Below are positions 31,681 through 40,322 of a DNA stretch of 43,918 bases, piece after piece. The stretch lies in the IMG/VR virus record IMGVR_UViG_3300005095_000069, positions 1 through 43,918 of that record; one strand, given 5' to 3'. How positions within the stretch are numbered: position 1 is the first letter of the stretch; each line of letters begins with the position of its first letter. The stretch comes from a virus. The notes beneath the pieces are model-generated. The model was not told the DNA's origin. It searched no databases and was given only the letters and a program-made list of their open reading frames with translations. The position numbers were made by a program, and so were the translations under genes.

Positions 31681-32511
31681 TTATCTATTTAAACTAAATC
31701 TATCATCAATAAATAAGCTTAAAGCACCATTTAAAACACTTGTTAAATCTATCTCAATAGTATCATTAGCTACAATAGTAACATCTGTAGCTCTTACACT
31801 AGTACCATTATACATAAAATCTTCATCAGCTACATTTCCTACTTCTCCATTTAAGTAATCAAGAAATTGACCATTGTTCCAAATATTTTTTAAAGGTAAT
31901 GGAACACCAGCACTATCTTTTAATACTATATCACTAGCATTAACTGTTAAAGTTAATACTGGAGAAGGTAATTCATACTCTTCACTTAATTCTCCTTCAA
32001 ATTTTACCTCTTTTGACTCTGCTACAATAGGTAAATAAGAATCTACATCATTACTCCAAATTAGAGCTTCTTGAGTTCCTTTAATAAGATAAATAATATC
32101 CTCTTCTCCTTGAGAAGGAAGCTCATTTTTACTATCAAAAAATAAAATAGATTCTCTAAAGACACAAATTTTATTTCCTGCGATATTAACATATCCTCTA
32201 TGAGTATCTTTAGTAATATAGAGTACACCTTCTTGCATTGAAGATATTTCAGGTTCTGTATCAACTATTTGAATATACTCTTTAGAACTTGCATTAATAT
32301 AACTTTGAGTATCATCGTCCCATATATAAATCTGGTCGGTATCTCTATTAACATAAACAGTTAAGGAGTTACCTTTAGTTGGTAAAGCATTATCATAAAA
32401 CTCAACTCTACCTACACCTTTAAAAACTGCTGAAGGAGAAGCTAGCTTAGCTTCAAATTTAGACTCATCTCCTTTAAAGAAGTCTTGACTTCCTACACCT
32501 GCTTTAGCCAT
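31681..32511 (-). CDS. Virion structural protein, paralogous C-terminus (276 aa)
   Basis: The first half contains repeats of the pattern LP-G-x-IYI...Y/W (NALPTKGNSLTVYVNRDTDQ, then ELPSQGEEDIIYLIKGTQEA), common in phage fibre proteins. The C-terminal about 90 residues (LTLTVNASDIVLKDSAGVPL, ending in LSLFIDDRFSLNR) are related to those of the 333-residue protein. AGGAG lies just before its ATG. The role is probably tail-fibre or adhesin assembly. Confidence 0.7.
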   Translation of the reverse strand: MAKAGVGSQDFFKGDESKFEAKLASPSAVFKGVGRVEFYDNALPTKGNSLTVYVNRDTDQIYIWDDDTQSYINASSKEYIQIVDTEPEISSMQEGVLYITKDTHRGYVNIAGNKICVFRESILFFDSKNELPSQGEEDIIYLIKGTQEALIWSNDVDSYLPIVAESKEVKFEGELSEEYELPSPVLTLTVNASDIVLKDSAGVPLPLKNIWNNGQFLDYLNGEVGNVADEDFMYNGTSVRATDVTIVANDTIEIDLTSVLNGALSLFIDDRFSLNR

Positions 32512-33133
32512 TTAAAATCTCCTCTTTCTCTTTTAAATACTCCATCTCAATCTCATATCTTCTTTTGATAATAGCTTTAATTATAGCTTTTAAATCTTCA
32601 GGAGTCAAAAGTTTAAGCATTTTATTGCCTTTAGAATTAAAAACATAAGCTTTAACAGGCTCATCAAGAATTAATAATGATTGATACTGCTCTTGAACAG
32701 TTGGAGTATACTTAACAAAAAAATCTTTGACGTTAGTTAAACCACTATAAGCTTTATATTTTTTATCTCTTAACTTGTTTAGCTTCTCATTTTTTAACTT
32801 ATTCTTATCTATTACCCATTCATTTTTGTTTTCATCAAAATAAATAGACTTATTAGTTTCAAAAGGTTGTACCATAGTAACTAAATGTTTAATTTTATTG
32901 TAAGTAGTTTCATTTACTTCTACTTTATTACCTGAACTTTTATACCAAACAGTAAATTTTTTAGGCTTAATAATATCCCATTTACCAGTATCAGTATTAA
33001 ATACTAGTTTACTGTTAGTTGGAACTGTATCTGGTATTTTAATAAATGTAAAATCCTCATTATCCCTAATAAACTTTTTACTAGTAGCTACACCAGTAAA
33101 TTCTTTTGTTTTTTTATCATACTTGTAAAACAT
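32504..33133 (-). CDS. Tail-fibre assembly-like protein (209 aa)
   Basis: It has a pattern common in phage fibre chaperones: N-terminal MFYKYDKKTKEFTGVA, repeated FNTDTGKWDII and FDENKNEWVID strands, and a helical C-terminus (LTPEDLKAIIKAIIKRRYEIEMEYLKEKEEILNG, broken here for length at LKAII). It overlaps its upstream gene (TAATG). It might assist folding or trimerisation of the neighbouring fibre proteins. Family assignment is by pattern only. Confidence 0.5.
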   Translation of the reverse strand: MFYKYDKKTKEFTGVATSKKFIRDNEDFTFIKIPDTVPTNSKLVFNTDTGKWDIIKPKKFTVWYKSSGNKVEVNETTYNKIKHLVTMVQPFETNKSIYFDENKNEWVIDKNKLKNEKLNKLRDKKYKAYSGLTNVKDFFVKYTPTVQEQYQSLLILDEPVKAYVFNSKGNKMLKLLTPEDLKAIIKAIIKRRYEIEMEYLKEKEEILNG

Positions 33134-33684
33134 TAAGCTGTCCTTTTTATATGAACTTCTAATAACTCAATATTAGATGTAGTCTGTCTAGCATTTAGAA
33201 CTTTATAACTTTGTAATAAATTATTCACGTTATTTTTATTGTATATATTTATTACATAAGTAGCTACTTTTGTAGATGAGTCATATGTATAAGTAGAACC
33301 ATCATCAAAAGTAGCTTTACAATTTTTATCTCCACTACTTCCCTCTTGACATTGATTTCTAGTTTTAATAATTTGACGTGATTTTATTTTATATATTAGA
33401 GTTACTTCTATATCCATATAAGGAGGAACAGATATTACAATTCCAGTCCAACTACCATTAATAAAAGCAGTTTTATCTGTATAAGATAAAGTCTCCCCTA
33501 TATTTATAATAGGGAAAAATTCAGGTTTTATACAGTTATTAGAATCTAACTCTGTTGTTTGTTTTGAATACTCAATTACAAATATAGAATTATCAGGTAT
33601 AGAACACTTATACGGACAAGATATTTTATCATTTAACCAAGCATAGGTACATAATAATTCTTTTGTTTTACTACAACACCCCAT
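33133..33684 (-). CDS. Cysteine-rich hypothetical tail protein (183 aa)
   Basis: I do not recognise a family. It starts at ATG 33684, five bases after GGAGG; a TTG-initiated frame four codons longer is less likely. It begins MGCCSKTKELLCTYAW and carries several cysteines, then threonine/tyrosine-rich beta structure. Its gene overlaps its neighbour. Given its context, a small tail-fibre accessory is plausible. Confidence 0.7.
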   Translation of the reverse strand: MGCCSKTKELLCTYAWLNDKISCPYKCSIPDNSIFVIEYSKQTTELDSNNCIKPEFFPIINIGETLSYTDKTAFINGSWTGIVISVPPYMDIEVTLIYKIKSRQIIKTRNQCQEGSSGDKNCKATFDDGSTYTYDSSTKVATYVINIYNKNNVNNLLQSYKVLNARQTTSNIELLEVHIKRTA

Positions 33685-33685
33685 A

Positions 33686-36208
33686 TCATCCTCCAACTTC
33701 TACAACTGAGCCACTAGAAAGTTTATAACATTTACCCTCACCACTATCGCTAATATCAACTATAAGTTTAATATTATCAACAAAATCACTAGCTACAGGT
33801 ACACCATCTTTAGTTTTACATTCAATCTTAGAAATAATATCATCATAATTAGCTAGTACAACCCAATCAGAACCATTATAATATTTAGTAACTTTATCTG
33901 AAGTATTATAATAGGTAGCTCCAGTTAATAAAGGTCCTCCATCATCCATAGTTGAAGGGTCGCTAGATTTAGGATAAATCCAAAGAGTGTCTTTTACTGT
34001 GGGAGTCCATACTGCTGAACCATCACTATTATCATCACAAATAAATTTCTTTTGTGAATTAGAATTAATCCAATACTCTCCAACATCACAAGGAGGGTTA
34101 GAGTTCTCATCATCATCAGCTGTAGGATTTCTACCTTCATATCGAGCCCATTCTCCAGCACCTGCGTCAATAAGAATATATGTAGCAATAGTATTTCCAC
34201 TAGAATCTACTACTTCATATTTATCTCCTCCTTCATAACCGTGAGCTGAATCCATATCAGTTGTAGGTTTAGATATACCTTTTAAAGCTATCCAATCAGG
34301 ACTTCCTGCTTCTGCATTTCTTAAAATAAACTCTGAACCATCATCTTTGTACCATTTATCATCTACTTTAAATTGTTGAGTTTCATCATTATTATTTGTA
34401 GGAGAATTTTCGTTATAAATCTCATTTTTCTTTTGTAATGTTGTCCAAATTGCATTATGATTAGTATCATCAAAATTTGTAAATATAATGCCAGTTTTAG
34501 TGTTCTTCCAAACATCTCCTACATCAAAATTATCTTCATCGTCATCTCTTGTAGGGTCTGTTGTTTTTAAAATAGCCCACACACCATCAGATAACTGCTC
34601 ATAAGTATTACTACCTACTTCAATTTGATGACCAATAGGATAACCAGCGTCTGTATTCATAGATGAATCAGGCTTAGTATTACTCTTAGTTTTAATCCAT
34701 ACTGCATTACCATCAGTTGTATCAACTGCTAAAAACTCTTCTCCACTTGAGTTATTCTTCCACACATCATCAGGTTTAAAATTAAAGCTAATATCATCAT
34801 CTTTAGTAGGGTCTCTATCTGTTGATACTTCATTTTTATCTTTATCAGATAACCATACAGCATTACCATCAGCATTATCAAAACAAACAAAAGATTCATT
34901 AGTAGCTTTATTTAACCATTTATCTCCTTTATTCCATGATGGAGAAGAGTTTTCATCATCATCTTTAGTAGGGTCTCTGTATGCACTAGCAATCCATGTA
35001 CCATTATCAGCGTCTGCAAGAGTATAAGTAACATCACCTACTTGAATCTCATCACCATTTCTATATCCCTTTGTTTTATCAAGAGAAGAATCAGGCTTAG
35101 AATTTTTCTTTGTATAAATCCATACTGCAGCTCCATCAGTAGTATCTCTAGCTAAAAATTCTTCGCCTGTAGAATTATTTTTCCAATGGTCATTAGGATT
35201 ATAACCAATAGACTCATCGTCATCTTTAGTAGGGTCTCTATCAAATTCTACATCTTTAGGAGATTTATCACTAATATTAAACCATACTGCTTTGTCATCT
35301 GTATTATCAGCATTAACAAAAACTGCACCTGTAGTATAGTTTTTCCAATAATCTCCTACTTCAAAGCCATAGTCAATATCATCTGTATTAATAGGGTCTC
35401 TATCTCTTAATAAAGCCCACTTAGCTTTACCTTCAGTTGTATCAATAGCTTCATAACTATCTCCAGTTGTAGATACATTCCATATATCTCCTGCAAGATA
35501 ACCATCAGCTACATCATCACCTGCAGTAGGCACTCTATCTGATACAGTAACTTTTAGTTTACACTCTCCATTAATATTTTGAGTTTTAAACTCTTCATTA
35601 CCATATTGAACTTTAATATCACAAGGTAAAGGAGTTATAGTAGTAGGGTCATCTGCTGTAACAAGAGTATTTGTATCATAATTATACCAGTTACCGTCTC
35701 CATAACATTTAAATAGAGTTTTACCCACAATGATATAACCTGTTTCACTACAAGGCGTTGAAGTTGTAGGCTCTTGCTCATCTTCTCTAGCCCAAATAGC
35801 TTTATCTTTTTTTCCATCTACAAGTTTAAATGTTCCTACTGGAGTAACAATTTCGTGTCCTTCATCATATCCTTTAGAGTTATCCATATCTTGTGTAGGA
35901 ACATCATCACTCTTTATTACTAACCAATTATTAGTAGGAGCGTCAAAGATATGAGTATCATTCCAAAGAGATTTATCAGGAACATTATCTGTAAAAATAG
36001 GAACTTCAGCTAAAGATATAATTTGAGAAGGCATTTCCATACTCTGCCAAATATTAGCATTAACTGTATCATCTCTTAATCTATAAGTAATACCACTATC
36101 TGTATCAAGATAAAGCCTACCTACAAATGCAGTTGGTAAATTAGTTGTAGGAGTTGGAGTACCTTTACCTACATAAGTATTACCTTCATTATTACTTAAG
36201 TAACTCAT
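33686..36208 (-). CDS. Repetitive acidic adhesin-like tail protein (840 aa)
   Basis: Eight imperfect modules of about 45 residues run through the centre: PT-x-DDDE, a hydrophobic-GD-x-WKN segment, an stGe-x-F segment, then D-x-x-dGnAvWi. A second module type (about 35 residues, SKPDSSLDKTKGYRNGDEI, then TYTLADADNGTWI) alternates with them after modules 3, 5 and 7, and also occurs near the N-terminus. The composition is strongly acidic. It is probably a long fibre or receptor-binding stalk. I chose ATG at 36208, overlapping the stop of the upstream gene (ATGA); an in-frame ATG at 36223 gives five more residues. Calcium or sugar binding is possible but not shown. Confidence 0.8.
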   Translation of the reverse strand: MSYLSNNEGNTYVGKGTPTPTTNLPTAFVGRLYLDTDSGITYRLRDDTVNANIWQSMEMPSQIISLAEVPIFTDNVPDKSLWNDTHIFDAPTNNWLVIKSDDVPTQDMDNSKGYDEGHEIVTPVGTFKLVDGKKDKAIWAREDEQEPTTSTPCSETGYIIVGKTLFKCYGDGNWYNYDTNTLVTADDPTTITPLPCDIKVQYGNEEFKTQNINGECKLKVTVSDRVPTAGDDVADGYLAGDIWNVSTTGDSYEAIDTTEGKAKWALLRDRDPINTDDIDYGFEVGDYWKNYTTGAVFVNADNTDDKAVWFNISDKSPKDVEFDRDPTKDDDESIGYNPNDHWKNNSTGEEFLARDTTDGAAVWIYTKKNSKPDSSLDKTKGYRNGDEIQVGDVTYTLADADNGTWIASAYRDPTKDDDENSSPSWNKGDKWLNKATNESFVCFDNADGNAVWLSDKDKNEVSTDRDPTKDDDISFNFKPDDVWKNNSSGEEFLAVDTTDGNAVWIKTKSNTKPDSSMNTDAGYPIGHQIEVGSNTYEQLSDGVWAILKTTDPTRDDDEDNFDVGDVWKNTKTGIIFTNFDDTNHNAIWTTLQKKNEIYNENSPTNNNDETQQFKVDDKWYKDDGSEFILRNAEAGSPDWIALKGISKPTTDMDSAHGYEGGDKYEVVDSSGNTIATYILIDAGAGEWARYEGRNPTADDDENSNPPCDVGEYWINSNSQKKFICDDNSDGSAVWTPTVKDTLWIYPKSSDPSTMDDGGPLLTGATYYNTSDKVTKYYNGSDWVVLANYDDIISKIECKTKDGVPVASDFVDNIKLIVDISDSGEGKCYKLSSGSVVEVGG

Positions 36209-36729
36209 CTTCCAGCTCTCCATTCATTATTAAAATATCTAAAAATAACATTAGCTCCATTAACATCAATAATAAACTCATTATCTCCATTAATAGGTTT
36301 ATCTGCTATAACCTTAATAGGTCTATCTTGAGCATTTAATGCCCCATCAGTAACTACTACTACTTCTCTATCATCAAGAGGAGTTGGAAGAGTGATAGTA
36401 GCGTGAACTTCTCCAGAACTTAATTTAGCTCCTGCTGTATCTACAATAACTTGTTGATAATCTTCAGCTACATAATCAGATGTAGTATAAACAATATTAT
36501 GAACAATTAAGTCTGTTATCTCTGTCTCTGAAAACACCTCAAGGTTTTTTCTAGCTCCTTCAGGTGTATCTGCTCCAGTTCCTCCGTCTTCAACTTGAAC
36601 TACTTCATCTTCTTTAAATTCAGCTAATCCACATGGTTTACCACTAATATCTGTATTAACTCTTAGTGGCTCTTTAATTAGTACATTAGCATTTATATTA
36701 GGGTCTCTATGACTTAAATTTACTGCCAT
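36205..36729 (-). CDS. Tail-fibre protein with GGTGADTPEGARKNL repeat motif (174 aa)
   Basis: The N-terminal half has VQVEDGGTGADTPEGARKNL, which matches the common phage tail-fibre repeat (GGTGATTAAGARTNL-type). The C-terminal half is a beta-sandwich-like PIKVIADKPINGDNEFIIDV followed by FRYFNNEWR. The protein is probably an attachment or hub part of a fibre, near the adaptor gene. Its stop overlaps the start of the repeat-rich protein. Confidence 0.72.
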   Translation of the reverse strand: MAVNLSHRDPNINANVLIKEPLRVNTDISGKPCGLAEFKEDEVVQVEDGGTGADTPEGARKNLEVFSETEITDLIVHNIVYTTSDYVAEDYQQVIVDTAGAKLSSGEVHATITLPTPLDDREVVVVTDGALNAQDRPIKVIADKPINGDNEFIIDVNGANVIFRYFNNEWRAGR

Positions 36730-37559
36730 TACGCATTACCTCTTACACTTATTTCTTCAGTTGAACCATCTCTAAGTTCTACGTCTATATGCTCATCATC
36801 AGGATTAGGAGAACCTAAAACACATAAAGCTTGATTATCACCACTTCTAGTTTGTAAAGGAACATACTCATAACACATAGTTAAGAAAATACCAGCTTTT
36901 TCTTTTACAAGCTCATAATAATGTCTTGCACTATAATCACAAGTTGTAGTTGAAACAAGATTGTTATCATTATCTACACTCCAGCAATTAACAGGCTTAT
37001 TAATATTTTGATTAGCATACTCACTAGCTTGTAACATATGTGCTTGAGCTAACTTTTCAAGTCTATCAATTTTAGATACTAAATCTTTAGTATAAGCAAG
37101 ATTTTTATTAACTTCTTGAAGAGTTTTTAATAAAGCATTATAATCTTTATCAATTTTACCTACATAATCATTAATAGTTTCTTTGTAATGTTTTAAAGTT
37201 AATAATAAAGCTCTTGAGTCATTAATTAAATGTTCTGAATCTTTATTATTAATTTCAACTTGCTCTTTTAATCCTTCTATATAGTCTTTATCTCCTTGAA
37301 CTTGAGTAGCTAAATCTTTAACTGTATAAAACTCGTTATCTATTAGAGATTTTGTTGCTAATATATCATCTTTAACAGTATTAACCTCTTCAACAATAGA
37401 GTTTAAATCCCCAAACAAGATTGATTTAGCATATTTACGCAAAGATGGATAAGGCTCACCATTTATAATAATATCTGTTTCATCATCAGCAGTCATCATT
37501 TCTACAAGTTGGTTATTTGTATCAACTAACTGCTGTAAAACTTCTTGCTCTGTTGCCAT
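36729..37559 (-). CDS. Coiled-coil tail protein (276 aa)
   Basis: Residues about 35-180 form an extended coiled coil; a C-terminal beta portion (about 190-276) holds VNCWSVDNDNNLVSTTTCDY, then SARHYYELVKEKAG. Its C-terminal SARHYYEL-like motif resembles fibre hinge motifs. It probably links tail tube and fibres. Directly adjoins the adaptor gene on one side and overlaps the fibre gene on the other. Confidence 0.68.
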   Translation of the reverse strand: MATEQEVLQQLVDTNNQLVEMMTADDETDIIINGEPYPSLRKYAKSILFGDLNSIVEEVNTVKDDILATKSLIDNEFYTVKDLATQVQGDKDYIEGLKEQVEINNKDSEHLINDSRALLLTLKHYKETINDYVGKIDKDYNALLKTLQEVNKNLAYTKDLVSKIDRLEKLAQAHMLQASEYANQNINKPVNCWSVDNDNNLVSTTTCDYSARHYYELVKEKAGIFLTMCYEYVPLQTRSGDNQALCVLGSPNPDDEHIDVELRDGSTEEISVRGNA

Positions 37560-38189
37560 TTAAAATCCTTGCTTTTTACCTAATAATTTAGTATAAATAT
37601 CACAAAGTTGTAAATTCTGATTACCAAAATTTAAATTTTGTACATCTTTATCAAATCGTAATAAAGTTCCAGTAACAAAATAAACTATAGCCATTTTCCA
37701 ACTTTCAGGAACTTCATCAAGTGTAGGGATTGTTTTATAAGTTATTACTATTGTTTCAGGATTAACTGAAATTCCCTCTGCTAGTTGGATTTCAGTTGTA
37801 TTTATAATAACATCTTGAAGAGATGAGTATATAGCAAGAGAAGTTACTTTAGGACATAATCTTAAAGTATCATAATCTTTCTCTTCTGCAATCAAGTATT
37901 GTAAATCTTCTATTGTTTCAACCTCTTCAGGGTCACACTCACATTCTACCTCTACAATAGATTTAACCTCTACATCACAATTACCTAAAACTTTAACTAT
38001 CCCTAAATTATTAGGTAGATTTATATAACCATCTTTAGTAGAAGATAAAGCAAGAGTTTTTCTAAAATTAAGAGTATTTCTAGCAATATATTCTATTGCT
38101 TGTAATATTAACTCATCAATAACTTCGTCAGAATAACGAGTCGCCTCGTTATCTTCTAAAAACTCTCTAATTAATGCTTTAGCTTCCAT
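37560..38189 (-). CDS. Head-tail adaptor protein (T7 gp11/P22 gp4-like)
   Basis: This 209-residue protein has the helical start of a head-tail adaptor (EAKALIREFLEDNEATRYSD, then EVIDELILQAIEYIA), a middle beta portion and a C-terminal helix pair with YFVTGTLLRFDKDVQNLNFG. Phage adaptors bind under the portal and connect to the nozzle. It lies between the capsid and fibre genes. The family call is by pattern and position. Confidence 0.65.
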   Translation of the reverse strand: MEAKALIREFLEDNEATRYSDEVIDELILQAIEYIARNTLNFRKTLALSSTKDGYINLPNNLGIVKVLGNCDVEVKSIVEVECECDPEEVETIEDLQYLIAEEKDYDTLRLCPKVTSLAIYSSLQDVIINTTEIQLAEGISVNPETIVITYKTIPTLDEVPESWKMAIVYFVTGTLLRFDKDVQNLNFGNQNLQLCDIYTKLLGKKQGF

Positions 38190-38196
38190 TTATTAC

Positions 38197-38667
38197 CTAC
38201 TCTAAAATCATTTCACTTTCTAGTCTAGGAATGCGTGTTAATGAATCTTCTTTTTTATTTAACTCTAAGAACTCAATAACAATTGAAAATGCTCCATCTG
38301 CATTTCCTGCTACATCACCATTTCTAGTAGCAATAATCATCTCTTTATCAAGGAGTTGAGCTGTACAAGTATCACACCCCTTAACTCCTTCTGTACTAAT
38401 ATCAATTTCATCAGCAAGCACTACATCTGCATTAGTAATATCATCAAATGTAGGCTTAGGAATAGCAGGAACTGCTACAAGGTCAATTGTAGCTCCTGCT
38501 TGAGAATCTGCTTGTACTACACAAGTGTAGATTCTTTGAATTAGTACATTCTTAGGAAGATGAAATAAAATCAGCTCATTATCTTTATACTCAAGAGATG
38601 GGTTAGACACGCTAAAACGTGCCTTTCTTGTTCTGTAGTTGTCATAATCTCTTCTAATATCTACCAT
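38197..38667 (-). CDS. Hypothetical capsid-associated protein (156 aa)
   Basis: A beta-rich protein of 156 residues starting MVDIRRDYDNYRTRKARFSV, with a paired Cys (CDTC). It lies directly after the major capsid gene, as decoration or head-completion proteins commonly do. I see no recognised family. Confidence 0.6.
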   Translation of the reverse strand: MVDIRRDYDNYRTRKARFSVSNPSLEYKDNELILFHLPKNVLIQRIYTCVVQADSQAGATIDLVAVPAIPKPTFDDITNADVVLADEIDISTEGVKGCDTCTAQLLDKEMIIATRNGDVAGNADGAFSIVIEFLELNKKEDSLTRIPRLESEMILE

Positions 38668-38676
38668 ATCTTATCC

Positions 38677-39807
38677 TTAGTGCTTAATATTTAAGTTTAC
38701 AATATTAGCGTCCATATCTGCAACTTTAGCCATGTAATAGTCGTTGCTTGACGCTTTTAATCTTGTTCTTTGAGCTTCTTGATACACAATTAATGCTACT
38801 TCTCCATCAATAGCAAAATCATCACTCATCTCAAAACGGTAATCTGGAGCTTTACCATTAGCAAATTGAACTGCATTAGCTCCTGCAATATATGCTCTTG
38901 AATATAACTCTGCTCCAAAGTCAAAACCTTCTTGTCCACTCCATCTATCATTAGTTTTATCATAAATATGAAGTCCAGCAATCTCTGCTTTATAAGCGTC
39001 TGCTCCCCATACTGGAGTATCTTGAACAACCTCTCCCATAAATAATGGAGCTTCTCGGATAAGAAGATGACCAATTTTACCAATCACACCTCTAATAACA
39101 CGGTTATTATTACCTCTAACATCTGCATTAGTCATAATACTTGTATAATTAGGACTAGTTTTTAGTTTCTTAGCAAGATATGCGTCAATAGTTAATACCC
39201 ATACAGGCTCTCCATTCTCAAGATAAAAAGGCTCAATTGGTCGTCTAATGCCTCCTGTAGTAAATCCTACACCTGTTTTTAAAGTAAGCTCAATCTCTTC
39301 TAACTCTCCAATATCAAAATCATCAAAATCAATAGTATGAGTTGGAGTAGGGTCTGTTTGTCTATCATTAGAGTGAAGCCCTTGCATAGTATCAAAGAAA
39401 AGTTGGTCTTTCCAGCGAATATAGGCATCAGCTAACAAATTTTTAGCTTTAGTTGATACCGAACTTGTTAAATCTCCTATTTGAGAAGCGTCAAATTCAT
39501 CTTCAATATAAGCTACAAGTCTATATCTCTCTACATCAAGTTTTGAGTAAAATCTTTGCTCTCTTTCTCCAGTACCTCTAGCTTTCTCTTTACCTTTTAC
39601 AGCTCTAACTGCCATATTTCCACTATAATCAAAAGTTACAGTATCTCCCTTACCAGCCATAAAGTTATTTGATTGATAAATAACACTTGACTTACTAGTT
39701 CCAGTAAGAGGAGCAAAATAACTTCTAGAAGCAGCTTGAATAAGTCCCTCTGTAATCCATTGCTGTCTAATTAAAGGGTCATCATATCTTAATACTTTAC
39801 CACTCAT
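38677..39807 (-). CDS. Major capsid protein, N4-gp56 family
   Basis: This 376-residue protein follows the N4 gp56-type capsid family (DUF4043): start PLIRQQWITEGLIQAASRSY, then GDTVTFDYSGNM, a segment ERYRLVAYIEDEFDASQIG, and later LFFDTMQG and VWVLTIDAYLAKKLKT. It folds as HK97-type and builds the head. It lies directly downstream of the scaffold. An AAGGAG-type ribosome site precedes it. The family call is strong by pattern and position. Confidence 0.85.
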   Translation of the reverse strand: MSGKVLRYDDPLIRQQWITEGLIQAASRSYFAPLTGTSKSSVIYQSNNFMAGKGDTVTFDYSGNMAVRAVKGKEKARGTGEREQRFYSKLDVERYRLVAYIEDEFDASQIGDLTSSVSTKAKNLLADAYIRWKDQLFFDTMQGLHSNDRQTDPTPTHTIDFDDFDIGELEEIELTLKTGVGFTTGGIRRPIEPFYLENGEPVWVLTIDAYLAKKLKTSPNYTSIMTNADVRGNNNRVIRGVIGKIGHLLIREAPLFMGEVVQDTPVWGADAYKAEIAGLHIYDKTNDRWSGQEGFDFGAELYSRAYIAGANAVQFANGKAPDYRFEMSDDFAIDGEVALIVYQEAQRTRLKASSNDYYMAKVADMDANIVNLNIKH

Positions 39808-39826
39808 TAAATCTCCTTAATAATTT

Positions 39827-40264
39827 TTAAAATACTACTTGTTTATAATCTTTTTTAAAATCTTTTTGTTCATCATTGTTTGTAGGATTAGTACCTTTAG
39901 CTTTAGTAATATCAGGAACACTAGGATTATCATCTTTAGGCTCTTCTTTTTTAGTTAAACTATCAGGTAACTCTCCAGTTGCTAAAAATTTCTCATATTC
40001 TGCTACAGATAATTTTTGTTTTAATTCAGCTTCACTTAGACCTGTTTCTTCTAGCTTTTGTTGTTTTAAGTAATTTGAATACAGCTCTTCAGCTTTTCTA
40101 GCTATTTCTTGCTCTACTTTAGCCTCTAACTCTCGTTTTTTATTATACCATGTGTCAGGGTCTGATACTTTTAACTCTTCTAAATCTCTCTGCTCTTCAG
40201 GAGATAGAGTAATTTTAACTTGTTTTTGAGCCTCCAGTAAAGCTTTCTCTTTTAAAATATCCAT
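39827..40264 (-). CDS. Scaffold protein (145 aa)
   Basis: The sequence is highly charged and helical, glutamate/lysine-rich, with leucine heptads (about residues 20-95) and a disordered acidic/proline tail (about 110-145). This is a typical capsid scaffold. It is next to the major capsid gene. Upstream lies an extended -10 promoter (40300-40308). AAGGA precedes the ATG. Confidence 0.72.
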   Translation of the reverse strand: MDILKEKALLEAQKQVKITLSPEEQRDLEELKVSDPDTWYNKKRELEAKVEQEIARKAEELYSNYLKQQKLEETGLSEAELKQKLSVAEYEKFLATGELPDSLTKKEEPKDDNPSVPDITKAKGTNPTNNDEQKDFKKDYKQVVF

Positions 40265-40299
40265 AACAATCCTTATCTATCAGTAATATACTTATTAAT

Positions 40300-40308
40300 A
40301 TTATACCA
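40300..40308 (-). promoter_or_regulatory. Extended -10 promoter before scaffold and capsid genes
   Basis: On the - strand TGGTATAAT (40308-40300) is an extended -10 box. Transcription would start near 40293, about 30 bases before the scaffold ATG. It would give capsid genes extra transcription separate from the terminase genes. Confidence 0.6.
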
Positions 40309-40322
40309 TATATTTCTTAATA

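Noticed and set aside
33987-34238. Open frame on the opposite strand inside the repetitive adhesin
   Set aside because: It arises from the repeats of the adhesin gene, with no ribosome site or independent features.
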